Shown: piece by piece, positions 48,201 to 62,004 of the stretch | Position numbering within the stretch: position 1 is the stretch's first letter | Layout of the letters: each line of letters opens with the position of its first letter | Source: Callaeas wilsoni | Lineage: Eukaryota; Chordata; Aves; Passeriformes; Callaeidae | Length of the DNA: 64,000 nucleotides | Direction: 5' to 3' | NCBI GenBank assembly: GCA_013398955.1 | Contig: VWPU01008554.1 | Location: 939-64,938, forward strand | The notes under the pieces: model-generated | What the model was told of the DNA's origin: nothing | What the model saw: only the letters and a program-made list of their open reading frames with translations | Database searches by the model: none | Made by a program: the position numbers and the translations under genes

Positions 48201-50399
48201 ATGCCCTAGGTCATCCCTGGCACCGAAGCCAACTGGCACAGAACAGCCAGCATCCATTCTATTACCCTCAGCATTACAGTTCAGCAGGACAGAGGATGGA
48301 GTCCCAGTGCCCAGGAATGTTCTCAGCTTTTAATTTATTAAAATTTAATTTTAATACTTAATTTATGAATATAGATGTAGCCCCAGATTCAAGTTCCTGA
48401 ACAAATTAATGTTTAATTATGAGTATCAAGTAAGGCAAACTGGATAAACTCCTGCTCCTGTCCTATCTACACCCAAAATTCTTGGTAGCAGCAGTCAATG
48501 CCCTGGTAGAAGAAGCTCAGGGGTTGGTTTGAGACATGGTCTCTGATCTAAAGCAGAAGAGGAAACTTAATCATGTTCCTCAGCATCTTCTAGCTATATT
48601 CCCACCTAAAACCATTCAGCATATGCAATCCACTTTTCTGCACTGTTGTTGGATAATTGAACAATCATTTCCAGTGACATGTCATCAGCTCTGTTTACAG
48701 GCAGATCAGACAGAACACTGCAATGTGCTTTACCTGCTTTTCTCAAAGACACAGCTGCCTTCAAGCAAAGCTTTGACTCACAGACAGCTACAGCCAGCAT
48801 TAAAGCTGATATGCAATAGCCATTCTTTTCACAGAGGAAACAGAAGGTGCAGTTCAAGCTGAATGAACTGCCTGGAGACCACTGCACGTAACTCCCAACT
48901 CTGCTGGCTGTACCGTCAAGTCTGGGGAGAATTAAGCTGCATGATCTGAGGATTTTCTTTGGGGTGCCTGGCTCCATATAAATGGAGAAGGGGGGGCTTG
49001 GTTGCAAACACCGAGAGCCAAGGGAAGCCCAGCAGCTGGAAAGGGAAGCGATGCTGCAAGTGGATCTGAAGCAGAGGGACAGAGCATGCTGGTTCACAGG
49101 ACTGGCTGAGATCACCAGCTTGGAAACATTAAGTGAAGCACGTGGCCGCTGCTGTAGTTATATCCTGAGATGCAATGCGTAACCTTAGAAAATAAATAAA
49201 ACCATATGAAATTTTCATGTCATATAAACAAAAAGATGGCCCCCAAACCACCACTGACTGCATAAGCAGCAGGAACAACAGGTGAAGGATCCTGCTTTGA
49301 CAGCAATGACCTGGCACAGTTTGTTTATTTTTTATTTCTAGCATCTGTCATTTTGTGGCTCTACTGAGTCATTCTGTCAAACTGTTCTGTTCCAGACTGG
49401 TGATTTTTATTATGATACAAAAGCTACATCAGAAAGATAACGGGTCAAGCCCTTCGGAAGTGTATTGCCCCCCTGCAGTGCAAGGATTATGTCTTACCGA
49501 CTTTTCTGGACTAACAGTGAATATGCCACTGGTTACTTTGAGTTAATAAACTGATGTGATTCTACTCCAAGTGAAAAGGTACCAGTGGGACATGTATGGC
49601 ACCATGTCGATACAAATGAGTGCCTACACTTCACACTTGATACACAGACACACACACACACATACACAAATACTGAGTGCACGTATAATTTCCACAATAG
49701 GAAAGATGACCGAATAAAGAATATCAACACTTAAGCCTCAAGACCTCCGAAATCATATTTAGATAGACTCATACCCTCAGTTACTGGCTCTCACTGGAAA
49801 GGACAAAACCTAACTGAGAGAGAGAAATTAACAGCTTTCTAAACAACTTCTCAGCTGAAAGTGTCCAAATTAGTAATTGTCTACTTCCCAAGTGATTTCT
49901 CAAGACCTCAGCACAGAACAAACTAGAAGTGCACCACTGAAGGGAATACTCTTTTGGGATGATGTTTTGCTTTATTGATTCTGACCACATTGAACCTCAG
50001 CAAACCTGGACTGAGAGCCATGCCATGTCAACAGCACGACAACAGCATGGCAAGACCCGCACCATATACATCATGTCCTGTCCAGTGAAAACATACAACA
50101 ACTAGAAAAGAAGTTTTGGCAATTATGTGCATCTATGGATACTTCTGAGAGCCCCCATCTTGTGTGTAGCCAGCAAACTTGGCCACATATCACTGATAGC
50201 CATCAAAATGTCTCAATTCCTCCATGCTACGCATGCAATATTTTACAGTGTAGATGACAGGAAATCTCCCACATTTTTTATTTCAGAAAAGAATTTTATA
50301 ATAGCAAATACATGTCAAGAACATTGCCGTGAAAGACAACAAATGCTTAGAAGAATTGACTAACCCGTCCAAATGTGCTGGATTTTGTAATGGGTAACA

Positions 50400-51031
50400 G
50401 AGCACAAGCGTGCCCTTGCAGCCAAGAGGACCAATGGTGTCCTGGGGTGCATTAGGAAAAGCATTGCCAGCAGGCTGAGGGAGATGGTCCTGCCTCTCTG
50501 CTCAGCCCTGGTGAGGCACATCTGGCGTGCTGTGTCCAGTTCTGGGCTCCTCAGTACAAGAGACACATGGAGCTCCGGGAGTGGGTCCATCTGAGGGTGA
50601 CAAAGACGATTGAAGGACTGGAGCATCTCTTTTACGAGGAAAGGCTGAGGGAGCTGGGCCTGTTCAGCCTTGAGAGGAGATGACTGAGAAGGGGCCTCAT
50701 CAGTCTCTATCAGTATCTAAAGGAAGGGTGCCAAAAGGATGGATCCAGGCTCTTCTCAGTAGTGCCAAGCAATAGGACAAGAGGCAACGAGCAGAAATCA
50801 AGGCACAGGAAGTTCCACCTGAATATAAGGAAGAACTTCTTCTCTGTGCAGGTGATCACGCACTGGAACAGGTTGCCCAGAGAGGTTTGGAGTCTCCCTT
50901 GTTGGAGATATCCAAGAACCATCTGGACACAATCCTGTGCAATGTGCTCTAGGATAATCCTTGAGCAGGGAGGTCAGACCAGATGACCGACTGTGGTGCC
51001 TTCCAACCTGAGTCACTCTGTGCTTCTGTGA
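50400..51031 (+). mobile_element. CR1 LINE 3' end, plus orientation (best preserved copy)
   Basis: The copy runs from the end of the reverse transcriptase region into the 3' UTR, about 630 bp. Characteristic blocks in order are GTGTCCAGTTCTGGGCTCCT, GAAAGGCTGAGGGAGCTGGG, AAGGGCTGCC-like text (GAAGGGTGCC), GGAAGTTCCACCTGAATATA, AGGAAGAACTTCTTCTCTGT, GGAACAGGTTGCCCAGAGAG and a 3' end of CTTCCAACCTGAGTCACTCT. Several stops and frameshifts make it non-coding. It is the youngest-looking CR1 in the window. Confidence 0.95.
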
Positions 51032-52630
51032 ATGCTGGTCTGCACACTGAGGCCACAAATGGTATCATAAGCTTGCTCAATAGTTACAAGGTGAACTATA
51101 GGTACCAACAGTACTGGAAATATGGGGAGGGAGACTGTGCTGCAGGATTGTTTCCTCTGTACTGGAAGTGTACCTAACTTCAAATCCTTACCTGGAGGTC
51201 TGTGTTTAATAAACAGCAATATTAATATGTGAGGATATCTTTATGGTAGAGTAAAAATTCCTCATCAGATAATTTTTTGTATTGAGTAATGAGAGAAACA
51301 GTGCTGTTTCTGAAACATTTTCTGCAATGTCTCTGCTGCAGAAACATTTTCTGCAACAACTTATATTTACTTTCAAAAATGTGATTTTGAAAGTACAGTT
51401 TCCTTGACATCTTCCCAAGAGTTTTAAAGTGATTTGCTATTGCAGGAAATTAATGCAATACAAATTTATAATGTATGGCTAGAATAACAAGCTGTGAAGA
51501 TGTATTTTACCTCAGTGCCTGGTAAAATCTACCTCTAGTAGGCAAAGAGACGTGTCATGACTTAATGCTAACCTACTCCACACAGTAGTTTCCAAGATTA
51601 GCTTTAATGCTACATACATAAAGGTAATCCTACAGTGCTTAAATGAAAGTTCCCCTTCTGGATCAAAGCTGACATAATTTCCAGGAGTTTGAACAGACTG
51701 AGGAAGGTGGGAGGGAAATCACATGCGGTTCAAGGAAAGGCTCTGGGTATTGGGAGGCAACAGGACAACAATAGATCTCCCACTGCAATCAGAACCACTC
51801 ACTCACTCACTCCCATGTGAGCAGCACTGGACTCATATTTTCTTGCATATTTAATAACATGGAGAAGGTCTAAAAATATTACTTGCTTTGATGAAAACGT
51901 GTGGATTTGAAGTAGCTTTTGTCTGCCAATTTGTAGGTAAGCCTGGAGTGAGGAAACAACGTTATTTCTTTAAATGTAGTCTAGCATTCTGACATTTTTC
52001 ATGCTATGCATAGGTTTTATTTTCTCCTTTCACCTGCAAGTCAAAATTCCCACCTGAGAAAAGCTCAGTTTCCTTGTGGATTATAGAACAAAAAGCTTTC
52101 TCTGCCTGGAGCCAGTTCCAAGAACTGCAGCTGGAGTCTTTTGACAGACCAGCTGAGCTTTGCTTTTCCCCAGTGTCTCCTTGCTCCCAGCTCACTGCCC
52201 TGCTGCCTGCATCTGTTCCAGCTGCCTGCCAGCTACCACTGCAGGAGATACTGAAGCTTCTGCCTGTGTATGTTGCTTTTGTTTATATCACCAGATCATC
52301 CAGGTAGGTCTCATCAGAAACGGCCACTCCTCAGCAGGACCTGCCCATCCTGAATGTGTGCTGATGGATGTATTAAGCACTGGGGAGCTGAGAGGTAAGA
52401 AGGCTCAACAAGGGGACTTGCCATGTCACGTAACTAGGTTTCAGTGATGCAGACCAAGTCTCCTTATTTATTAATCCTCATCTGCTTTGTGCTAATTATC
52501 TCTTCTAATAAACCACTTACTGCACTAATACCCCCAAGAATCCTGCTGAGATTAGCAGAACTACAGAACACACCATAAACCATTAAATAAAAAGCCCATC
52601 AATCTGTCCCCAGACCACGAGCAGTGACAT

Positions 52631-52768
52631 ATCACAGAATGGTTATGTTTGGAAGGGACTTTACAGATCATCTCGTTCCACCCTGGTGACATGGGCAGGG
52701 ACACCTTCCACTAGACCAGGTTGCTCAAAGCCCCATCCAATCTGGCCTTGAACACTTTCATGTCTCCT
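52631..52768 (-). mobile_element. CR1 LINE 3' fragment, minus orientation
   Basis: The interval starts ATCACAGAATGGTTATGTTT and continues with GGAAGGGACTTTACAGATCA, GGGCAGGGACACCTTCCACT and AGACCAGGTTGCTCAAAGCC. These match reverse-complement avian CR1 3' ends. Confidence 0.92.
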
Positions 52769-53764
52769 GTTTGTCAACTGCTTGGGCTTAAGGTCACATC
52801 ACACAGAGCTCGTGACCACAGAATCTGATGCCAAAAGTTCTGAAAATCCCAGGTCCTTGGGATAGGTGCAAAGCCATCTCTTTCCAAGTCTGCTATTGAA
52901 TGGTTAACATAGCCATTACAATACTTTCCTCCTGACAGATATGTTTAAATAACTACATCTCTCACTCAGCAAAAAATGAGGTCAGCTCCTCAGACAATTT
53001 TCTCCATAAGCAAACCAATCTTGTTGAAGTCTTTCCTTCACTCAAATTTGTAGTGATTTTGTGACAAAAACTTTAATTCATAGATCCTCAAGACTCCTGC
53101 CACTAGTAGTTTGGTCTGAAGATTATAAATCCTTCAGCCTATATAAGCTCTGGCTAAGTTAATTATTTGCTTTTTAAAATTCATCACGTGGTTATTATCT
53201 TTTTTGCAAATCTAAAGCCATTCAGTTCTTTACCCTTATCAAAGACTTTCAGAACAGGCAGTACAAAAGATCTCAGGGTCACTATTTATCAGGAGGCTTA
53301 CACTGTGAAAACAGATTCAAGAACTGCCTCCTGGTAATCTCTTCCTACAACAGGTCAACAACATTTTCAAGGCTTTCATTCCAAAATTTTCTTCACAGAC
53401 TACGGTGGAGTTGAATGTACAAAAGGCAACTCCCCTGATGAACCTGGCTCACAATGTTTCATTTAACAAAGGCTGATCAATAAAACCAGCTGGGATGAAA
53501 AATTCCCCTCCTTGTTAGTGGTGCTCTATCCAACACTGTTCCTCTACCATTAAAAACATTCACAGAAAATTTCAACAACCTTTTCAATTTTCAGAGGCAT
53601 TTGCTAGCATCATCAATAAGGTAGCTGGGCAAAACCTCATGCCAAAGCTTGTACTTTTGTTCTTAAAATAGTCATACTACAAACAGGGAAAGTCTTGAAA
53701 TGGATAAAGCCCAAATCCAAACCAAAGTAAATTTGAGAGTGGCTATTTATATTTATGCAGACAG

Positions 53765-53887
53765 ATCATGGTGCTAAGAACACCAAGGTCGGGGTTCGTT
53801 CCCCTCATGGGCCGTTCACTTAAGAGCTGGACTTGATGATCCTTGTGGGTCCCTTCCAGCTCAAAATATTCTGTGATTCTGTGATTT
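53765..53887 (+). mobile_element. tRNA-Ile-derived SINE with CR1-like tail (TguSINE1-type)
   Basis: The 5' part (ATGGTGCTAAGAACACCAAG, then GTCGGGGTTCGTTCCCCTCA and TGGGCC) resembles the anticodon arm to 3' end of tRNA-Ile(AAU), including the B-box-like GGTTCGTTCC. The anticodon loop CTAATAA has become CTAAGAA. It is followed by GAGCTGGACTTGATGATCCT and TGTGGGTCCCTTCCAGCTC, the CR1 3' tail, and ends with a TTCTGTGA microsatellite. tRNA-Ile/CR1 SINEs are known from zebra finch and other passerines. This copy lacks the tRNA 5' third, including the A box, so it is 5' truncated. Confidence 0.8.
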
Positions 53888-56800
53888 TCTTTCCTTTCTT
53901 CTCCTCCTTAAGCTCACTGGCAAGCATTGTACTTCTGATCAGAGAATGATAAGCTCCACTTAAAAGACAGTATTTTTCCAGCTTTTCTAATGTGGCCAGA
54001 AAACCAAAATACTTCACTCCTTTTAAGCTAAAGATGATAAATATTCTGGGCCATTTGCATGATGTGAAAAGCTTCTGCTTTAATAAAGATTTAGCAATCC
54101 ACTGCAGCTGTACTACGTGTTTCACCACTTCTATAAATGCATTAGATTAATTTATTCAGGTACTAGATAAGAAGAATCTAAGGCTTTTCACTGGATAAAA
54201 AATAGTGAACAAAAATTTAGTTGACTTGAGTGAATTCCAATTCACTCTGCTAGCAGTTATTTATTGTGAGGACTGAACTCTATATCCATAGAATATTTAC
54301 AGATCACTATACTCTGGTTTTTGAGAACTGCACTAAACAGTAGTTGGCAGCTGAAGGAAAACAGCCATAATTTCACAGAAAAATGTTTTTATATTCACAG
54401 ATAGATGCTTCATTGTTTTACTCTTTATAACCTACTTCACTAGTGGTTAATGTGATACTGTAACTGTATGTGCTACATTGTGGATTTGAACAAGATAAAA
54501 AGCTCTCCCTAAAAATATCTCATCCTTTATTTTTAGTCCTAATTACATAGCAAGTTTCTACACTAAAGCAGAATAAAATGAAATGTGTTGCTATGTGATC
54601 TCTTTTGTCTTATTAGCTGTTTTAACAACATTAAAAACTATTTAACAGTGTTCTTCTAATAGTATCATACAACCATGCTACTGAATTTTCTAGAGCAGCA
54701 TCTGAGATCCTGCAGCTTGCAGGGCAGATGCAGCTCTTCATTTCACTGAGGCTGACAGTTCGTGGTGGACATGCCTGGGACCCCATTAATGCACAGACCA
54801 CTACAGGTGTTTGCATGGTCTCCACAGCCCCAGCAAGGAGGAGGGTCCCAACCCTCTAAAGGAACAAATACATTGATTTACAAGATCTAACCACAGAGTT
54901 TGGGTTTGGATTTGTCATCACAGAAGCTTCAGTAATCTAACGAATTTTTTGAATATTCCACTTGCAGGAGATGAAAAGCAGGAAAACTGATTTCTCCTTG
55001 GAAGTCAAATTGTGCTTCCTTTATAAAGTTTCTCATGATGAAGATATTTTCTGGCGGATCTTCAAACTCCGTGTGACGTCTGGCATTATCTATATTTGTA
55101 AGACATTAAAGATACAATTTTTTAAGAAACAATGGGGTCAGTAGACTTCTCTGACAGAAATCCTATTTCTCTGTCAATCTACAGACAGCTGAGCAAGTTC
55201 AGATCTGGGAGACAGCAGCAGGTAACAGTAGGAGACCTGGAGCACATGCAGGAGTCTGGAAACAAAATTCCCAGAAACACAGACGACTGTGGAGAATTTG
55301 ATGTAACTTCAAAATTCACCAAGCTGGATCAAATCAAGACCACCTTGCAAGAGCATGGCACACGAATCAAGAATTAGGCACAAGCACTGCTACTTCTGGT
55401 CTGATGCATCTCATTGCTTTGAGGTTTTTCCATTAAAAAAATAAGTCACCTTGACTCGTCAATCAGATTTTCTGAGTTTTCTCTTTGTCTTTTTGCAGGA
55501 GGCTCCTGCAGGAGCAGCTGCAAACAGCACAAAGGTGTCACTGACTGTGGGTCCAGCTGCATTTCCAGAGGATGATCGAGAGAAGTATTTTTCAAAATAA
55601 ACTGGTTTAAGTATACTGCATTGAAAAAAACCCAGTAAAAAGAAGGAGTCTAGGAAAAGAACTGTATCTGTGAAGCACTGACTAAAGCACCATCCACAAA
55701 ATCTTTTGGCACAAAATTATCTCCTCACAGATTTACTTGCAAGCACTGACATCCTTTTCTGCTGTGCAATGACGTTCCTACATACTACTTTAAAATGGCA
55801 ATTCATTATTAAAAGTGCAGGAAGCAAACATCAACAGTCAAAGGGACAGGAGCCTGTCCTGTCCTTATACACTGCAACAAGCCACCATTTTTATGCCCTT
55901 ATATCTTTCGGAATGTGTTTTTGTCCTTTCACTTTCCTTCTGTCAGAGTGTTTCAGTGCTGGAAGTTACTGTGAACTGGCTAAATTGCTTCCATTTTGAA
56001 TGACCAGAAGCATGTGCATCTTTACATATCCAAATGAAGCCATCTAAATGTTCACTTTTTAAACACATCATCCTTCTATCCTTATCACTTCATTGATAAT
56101 CATAACTATGCATTTCTTTTCAATCATGAGGACAGAGGAGGAGGATACACTGAAAGGTCCAGTCTTTGATGAGTTATGCTCTCGCTTAGATACTTCATTG
56201 CCATGCCAGGTAATTAAAAGCTCAGATGTAGCAGAAAGAACTTGTCTTGACTGTTTTAGTTCCTTTAGGTGTGAGAAAGTGTAATAATCACACCCGGTGG
56301 ACACAATCCTTCCCTCAGATCCACAACGCAGACTGCTGTACTTAGCAGAGCTCAGAAGAGGTGCTGGGTTGCCAACGCCTTGTTATATGATGCTAAGTTG
56401 ACAGGGGTTAATGAAATGTAGTACAGAAACACACATAACTGCGTTATTTAGTTATAATATTTGTTGCTAGTTTTGTGCCCATTTTAATAAAACAAATGTT
56501 TACCAATTTATAATGTGATTGACAGGCAGCAGTGTTTTGTATCAACTCTACTGCAAAAGAAGCTCTTTATCAGCATTATGTTCTCCTTCTACTTGTGGAA
56601 TAAATATTAACTTTATCTTGTGGTTGTGCTTGCAGGTATCATGGCAAAGGCCTTCATGTGTATTTGAAAGGAAAGTTTATTCTTCAGCTTGCCTGCGAAA
56701 GATAAGATTCAAACCACTTTTATAACAGATAAAATCAGGAACATCTCCAACTGTCACAAGATATAGCAATGTCACCACCAATAGAAATTGAAACCATAAA

Positions 56801-56974
56801 CAATGTTGACTTCATTGAATAAAATTTCCATGTTATAAAATATTGTTATTATTAAAATATTCCTCTGTAAATACGCATGTGGAGTAGCTTACACCGAACA
56901 GAGTGAAAATGCTGGCAAGGGTATTAAAGCTCATCAGGCATCTGGGGGGTTATTACATCCCTGGTTGATTAACT

Positions 56975-57125
56975 CACAGAACAGCCAAGGCTGGAAGAGA
57001 GAAATTGAGAAATTCTCTAATACAACCCTGATCCAAGCTGGGTCAATGACAGCAGGTTACTGAGGACCTTGTGCAGTTGGGGTGTGAGTTATTAGACTAT
57101 GTCAAGCATCTCCTACAGAGGGGAA
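56975..57125 (-). mobile_element. Old CR1 LINE fragment, minus orientation
   Basis: Diverged blocks CACAGAACAGCCAAGGCTGG, AATACAACCCTGATCCAAGC, AGCAGGTTACTGAGGACCTT and GTGCAGTTGGGGTGTGAGTT follow the order of a reverse-complement CR1 3' end. Confidence 0.75.
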
Positions 57126-58289
57126 AGCAAGAGGCCAGTTGCTGGCATGGAGGAGCAGTGACCCTCTGTAGAATAGAAAGTCTAACATGAAGTTAAATAG
57201 CAAAAGTTTCCACAGAAGCTTCATATCTTTCACTTCAAGTTCCAGGCTCTCAGGAGATACTTAACATCATATAAAGGAACAACATCATATAAAAATATAT
57301 CTCTAATCTATCAATATAGGGGTGCAGTCATGACTATTAGAGGTTGCAGTACTACCACAGACCCCCCCTTGCTTTGCTAGTCATCTCATTTTACATTCTC
57401 CACTCTCAAAAGCAACAATGACAAAGGTTCCAAGCCCTAACTGCTTCAAATTCCTGTCTTTTCTTCTAAATACAGATGATGCAGAGGACAAACAGACATT
57501 AGTTCATAACCAAGCTAAGAGTGACATAAATTCCCTGACAAATTGCCCAACTTACTTGTTTCCTTCACTAAGAACTTCAGAAAAAAAAATCCTACAGTAA
57601 AGGTAAGAAGACGAAAATAGAACTTTTATGTACTTTAGTATGCCAAACACCTCTCCTGATGGAAGAACAAGTGCGTGTGTAAGAAAATGAACATCAGTAT
57701 GTGCAAAACAGTTTCTCAGCTAAAGCAGAACACAAATTCTGGTCAGAACAAAGTCAAATACAGAAGAATGAGAAGAATGCACTTCTTCAGTTTATAATAC
57801 TATAGTAACAAGACAACTAAAAAATCCAGCAAACAAAAAGCCCCAGTTGTATAAAACTGACACCTGATAAAATGCATCCCTATGGATTCCTGTGCTCCCA
57901 TTAGCTTCAGCTTGACTTGTGCAAGCAGCACAATACACAGCAGTACAAAAGAACCCTATGTTTTGGCATATAAAATAAAACATACAGTGATAAGAAATTT
58001 AAAGAATAGTAGCCTGGAATGATTGTATAGTGCCATCAATATCAGATTAAAATTAGTTCTTTGATAAGCTTTCATCATCTATCACCAGGTAAATGCTCAG
58101 TCAACTATGTTTACTCCCAATATGTGTAAGCATGTGTGCCAATCAGAAAAAAGTGTTAATTAGGTTTATCATGAGTACGTCTGAGGAAGCTACAGTTTCT
58201 TGGAAACTGGTTTCTGAATGTCTGTCTGAACTTAAATTTTGTGAAAATAATTGAAGTTGCATGTCTTGATAATTACTTGCTGGGCAAGA

Positions 58290-58952
58290 ATAATCCCATA
58301 CAGCAGCACATTCTGGGCCGACTGGCTGGAAAGCAGCTTTGCAGAAGATGACTTAGTGATACTGGTGGACATCAAACTGGCCATGAGCCAGCAGTGTACC
58401 CTTGTGGCAAAGGAGGCCAACAGCCTTCCAGACCATATCAGGCAGAGCATGTCCAGCAAGGTGAGGGGGGTGATCCTGTGCTTTACTCACCATTGGTGGG
58501 ACCAGACCTGGAGAGCTGTGTCCAGTTCCAGGCTCCCCAGGATGAGAGAGACATGGACATCATGGAGATAAGCCCTGTGAAGGGCCACAAGGATGACTGA
58601 AGGACTTGATCACCTTACAAGGGGAGAAGCTGAGGGCTGGGACTGTTCAGCCTGGAGAAGGCTCAGGGAGAAACTTACCAATGCATATAAATATCTAATG
58701 GGAGGGAGTAAAGATGATTGAACCAGACTCTTCTGAGTGGTGCCCTATGTCCAGATAAGAGGCAATGGGAACAAACTGAAACCCTGGAAATTCCATGTAT
58801 ACATGAAAAAAACCTTGGAGAAATTCAGAACCTGATTGTACATGGCTCAGAGCATTCTGATCCAGCTGAGCCTGTTCTGAGCAGGCAAGTTGGACTCTAT
58901 GATCTCCAGAAGTCCTTCCCAACCTCAGCTTTTCTGCGCCTCTGTAATCTTT
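58290..58952 (+). mobile_element. Older CR1 LINE 3' end, plus orientation
   Basis: About 660 bp of diverged CR1. Blocks include GACATCAAACTGGCCATGAG, CAGCAGTGTACCCTTGTGGC, GAGCTGTGTCCAGTTCCAGG, AGGATGACTGAAGGACTTGA, AGGGCTGGGACTGTTCAGCC, GCAAGTTGGACTCTATGATC and GTCCTTCCCAACCTCAGCTT. Open frames through it are fragments of the decayed element. Confidence 0.85.
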
Positions 58953-59324
58953 GAGCAGCTGATATACAGATGCATAGATGGAAGAAACTGTGTTTTCTTA
59001 GTACACTTTCTGTAACAAGCTTTTTAATCAGACCTTAAATTTTAAGATTTAATATGCTTTAGAACTGTATTAGTATTAAAAGCATAGTTAGCAGTAGCAG
59101 CTCTTTTGTATAACTTGTTCTATGATCTTCTGAGCTTTGACCGAATATTCTAGAAGGCATCACAAATTATGCTCTCAGGGGCCCACTAAGGTACACATTT
59201 TCACTTTTATTCTTCAAATTTATTACTACACAGTACCATCACCCATTCTAATAGAGAGGGCAATGCAATTACTCATACTCCTCTGCATGGTTATATACAT
59301 CACTGCAACATACAACTTCAATAA

Positions 59325-59378
59325 ATAAATGAAACATTCTCTTTATTTGTCATAAATGAAACGTTCTCTTTATTTGTC
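59325..59378. repeat. 27-bp tandem duplication, two copies
   Basis: The unit ATAAATGAAACATTCTCTTT plus ATTTGTC repeats at 59325 and 59352 with one A/G difference. It is intronic and short. Confidence 0.95.
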
Positions 59379-61934
59379 ACTCTGCAATAAAATACTGAAG
59401 TTAAAAAAGTCAACTGCAAGAAATACAAACTCTCATCTGTGTTTTGTCTCACAAACAGAGGAAGAAATAGCATCATCTGACAAGCAGAATTCCACAAACT
59501 GTTGTTTTCTGTTTTCACCATAAAATAATGAAAGAAATTATAATTTAAATTTCAGTCAAAGGTTTAGTTGTCAAGAGAAACAAGAATAATGTTTCTATTT
59601 AATGAGACACAGGAGAGCTAATCTAAATGCCACAATTTTCAGGACAAAACAGCAACAGTTGATTGCTATGATATAGATAAAACACACCTGTATGCGCACT
59701 GAAATCAAATGTAAAAGATGTGAAAAATACAGACACAGGCAATCTACCCACACAGAGCAATGAGACCCTATTGCCAACAACATGGACTGAACAGCATGGA
59801 AGTAAAACGCAGTAAGCTTGACGCTCCGTAAAATCTGCAAAAATAAACTAAGGGCAGTCTCATCTTCACTTTGTGGTCACACACACATTAGAAGTGTTGA
59901 TAGTCATGATGTTTTTTAGAGAGTAGTTGTTTAAAAAGAAATATTGCAATTAGAGAGACATCAAATAGTGCTAAGAAATGCAGTGGCAATGGCCTTGCTT
60001 CACAACAAATAACCCAAGGAAGAAAACAGGAGGAAAAAAGGGGGAATTATTAAGGCTCCTTTTTAATTAAGTCAGACATTGACTCAAATTCAGGCTTGGT
60101 GACATCCATGCAACAAGAGTTAATTAAACAAGAAACAGATTTGGACTCCTGAATATAACAAACAGATTAAATGTGGTGTTTCATGTAGCATGAAGATGAA
60201 AATAAAACAAATAGGCCTGGTCTAACTGAGCATGGAGACAAAAAAGGAACAGAATACACACTTTGTTTTCACTGAAAATAGTCTTGATACATAATTTGGT
60301 TTCTGTATTCTATCTGATAGGTCTTGCAAATGACATTGATGACTCTGACTGTTCATGCTAATGATGCATGATGACAGACCTGAAGCTGTCCAGGGCAGGG
60401 CCTGCTGCCAGCTCTTCATGCATCCCAGCCTGCTAGGGCTGCATCCCGGCTGCAAGCCCAGGAAACAGCTAAGCTTCAATGCTCACTGCATTCTGAGAAG
60501 ACAGCTACAAAACCTGCCTCACTGTTTTTGATTTCAAATATCTTTCAGGGTACTCAATTTTGCTGTTCTTGACAGTCTTATGTTTATTCCAGAAACTGAT
60601 GAGCTCACCCAGGAAACCATTCTGGGATTTGGGATAAATAGCATTGTTTGGGTTTGCAGGATGATCTTTGTCAGTGGCTTTACTACAGTCACCATGCTTC
60701 TAGTTAAAAGGTACAGAGTTCACCGACTTAATTTATAAATTCTACCTTTTTTCTTACAAACAAACCTCACAGCTGAAGTCTCAGTGGCTTTGGTTTGGGT
60801 TTTTTGTTTGTTTTTTCGGAAGGCCTGTGCACTCTGGCTGGATTGCAGATGTCACAGACAGGACATTCTGGCCGCTCTGTGACTGTTCAAGAAGGCGTTA
60901 GCAGAGAGGAGCTGCATCTTCAGGGAAGCTGTGGGAGAGAGCTACTGCAGCTGGTGGCTGTGCCCCTCCTGTCACACAACACTGGATTGTGCCCACTGGG
61001 TAAAGCAGACTTTGGCTCTGCATGAGTTTGGAACACTACAGGAGGAAAATAAACGAAGCACAGACAACTCTCAGTTCTCTGGGGTCAATCGACCTTTCCC
61101 AGTTCAAGCAGCAGGTTAAGTGCTTCGTGGTGCCTGGAGTTAGACCCAGGCCAGCTATGCACGTGCAGCCAGGAGCACGGAGGCATGGGCAGTAGGCACA
61201 GACGGTGGCAGCGAGCTGCAGAACTGCTGCACTGACATTTGAAAGTGCAGGACTTCCTTCACAGGAGTGGTATTTCAAACAGACACCCCAGAGGGTGGGA
61301 ACAAGAGGGTTTGTAACATACCTATGACAAAGAATTGGTCTGGTCATTTGAGGTGGAAAAACTGAGCAACAGACCTGGTTGTGGTTGACATTCAATTGAA
61401 AAAAACTCAGAAGTGAATTACTGGGATCCTAGAATTAATCCTTTAAAAAGCCACTAGGATTTGTCTAGCAATTAAATTACCCAAAGAGAACTTGGGATCA
61501 GAAGACCTGTGGGACAAAAAGGCATGTGAAAAAATCTACAATAAACAATGCACTGCACCTGATGGTGCTAGACAAGACATCTATATTCTTCAAATACCAG
61601 TCACAATGTTTTTGAAGAAAAAGATGCCTTACTTAGAGCTATGCCTGTTTGAAAAAAGACTGAAGAGTGACACAAGCTGTTGTGGTGAAGGAACCAACCA
61701 GGAGGCCATAGGGCCCAGAAACAGAGGTTTGGTGGGCTGGTACCAAGGAGTGAAACCCGCATTCTGTGAAGATGGCTTCTACTTTTGGATTCCTAGGATT
61801 CTTGACGGGTGGTTCTGTCTACAGTTGACAGACACCTCTTGTGTCCCCTAAGGGAAGGTGTCCTGACCTGTCCCACCCTTCTCCTCTTCCTATGGGTCCC
61901 TGTGGTGTCACCCCGCCCCCTTCCCTGCATCCTT

Positions 61935-61940
61935 TATAAA
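61935..61940 (+). promoter_or_regulatory. TATA box of ERVK-like LTR
   Basis: TATAAA sits inside CCTTTATAAAGCCC, just downstream of a C-rich GC-box-like stretch at about 61910-61923. The spacing to the AATAAA at 61999 matches compact avian LTRs. If active it would transcribe antisense to GPR158. Confidence 0.55.
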
Positions 61941-61998
61941 GCCCTGATTACTGTGCCTTGCTCTCTTCGGCATCCGGACCATTTGAGGGTGCTTTTAC

Positions 61999-62004
61999 AA
62001 TAAA
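61999..62004 (+). terminator. Poly(A) signal of ERVK-like LTR
   Basis: AATAAA lies in TTTTACAATAAACCC, in the expected R region position after the LTR TATA box. Confidence 0.5.

Noticed and set aside
48606..49115. Minus-strand open frame of 169 codons
   Set aside because: The Ser/Cys/Leu-rich peptide has no motif, no splice continuity with the GPR158 exons and no match to the missing TM1-TM3 region.
50400..51031. Coding reverse transcriptase
   Set aside because: Only the 3' end of CR1 is present, with stops and frameshifts. No intact protein is encoded.
53765..53835. Functional tRNA-Ile gene
   Set aside because: The 5' third, including the A box, is missing, the anticodon loop is changed and it is fused to a CR1 tail, so it is a SINE.
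61492..61851. Plus-strand open frame of 119 codons before and into the LTR
   Set aside because: It crosses the proposed LTR start and has no recognisable retroviral or host domain. It is probably chance.
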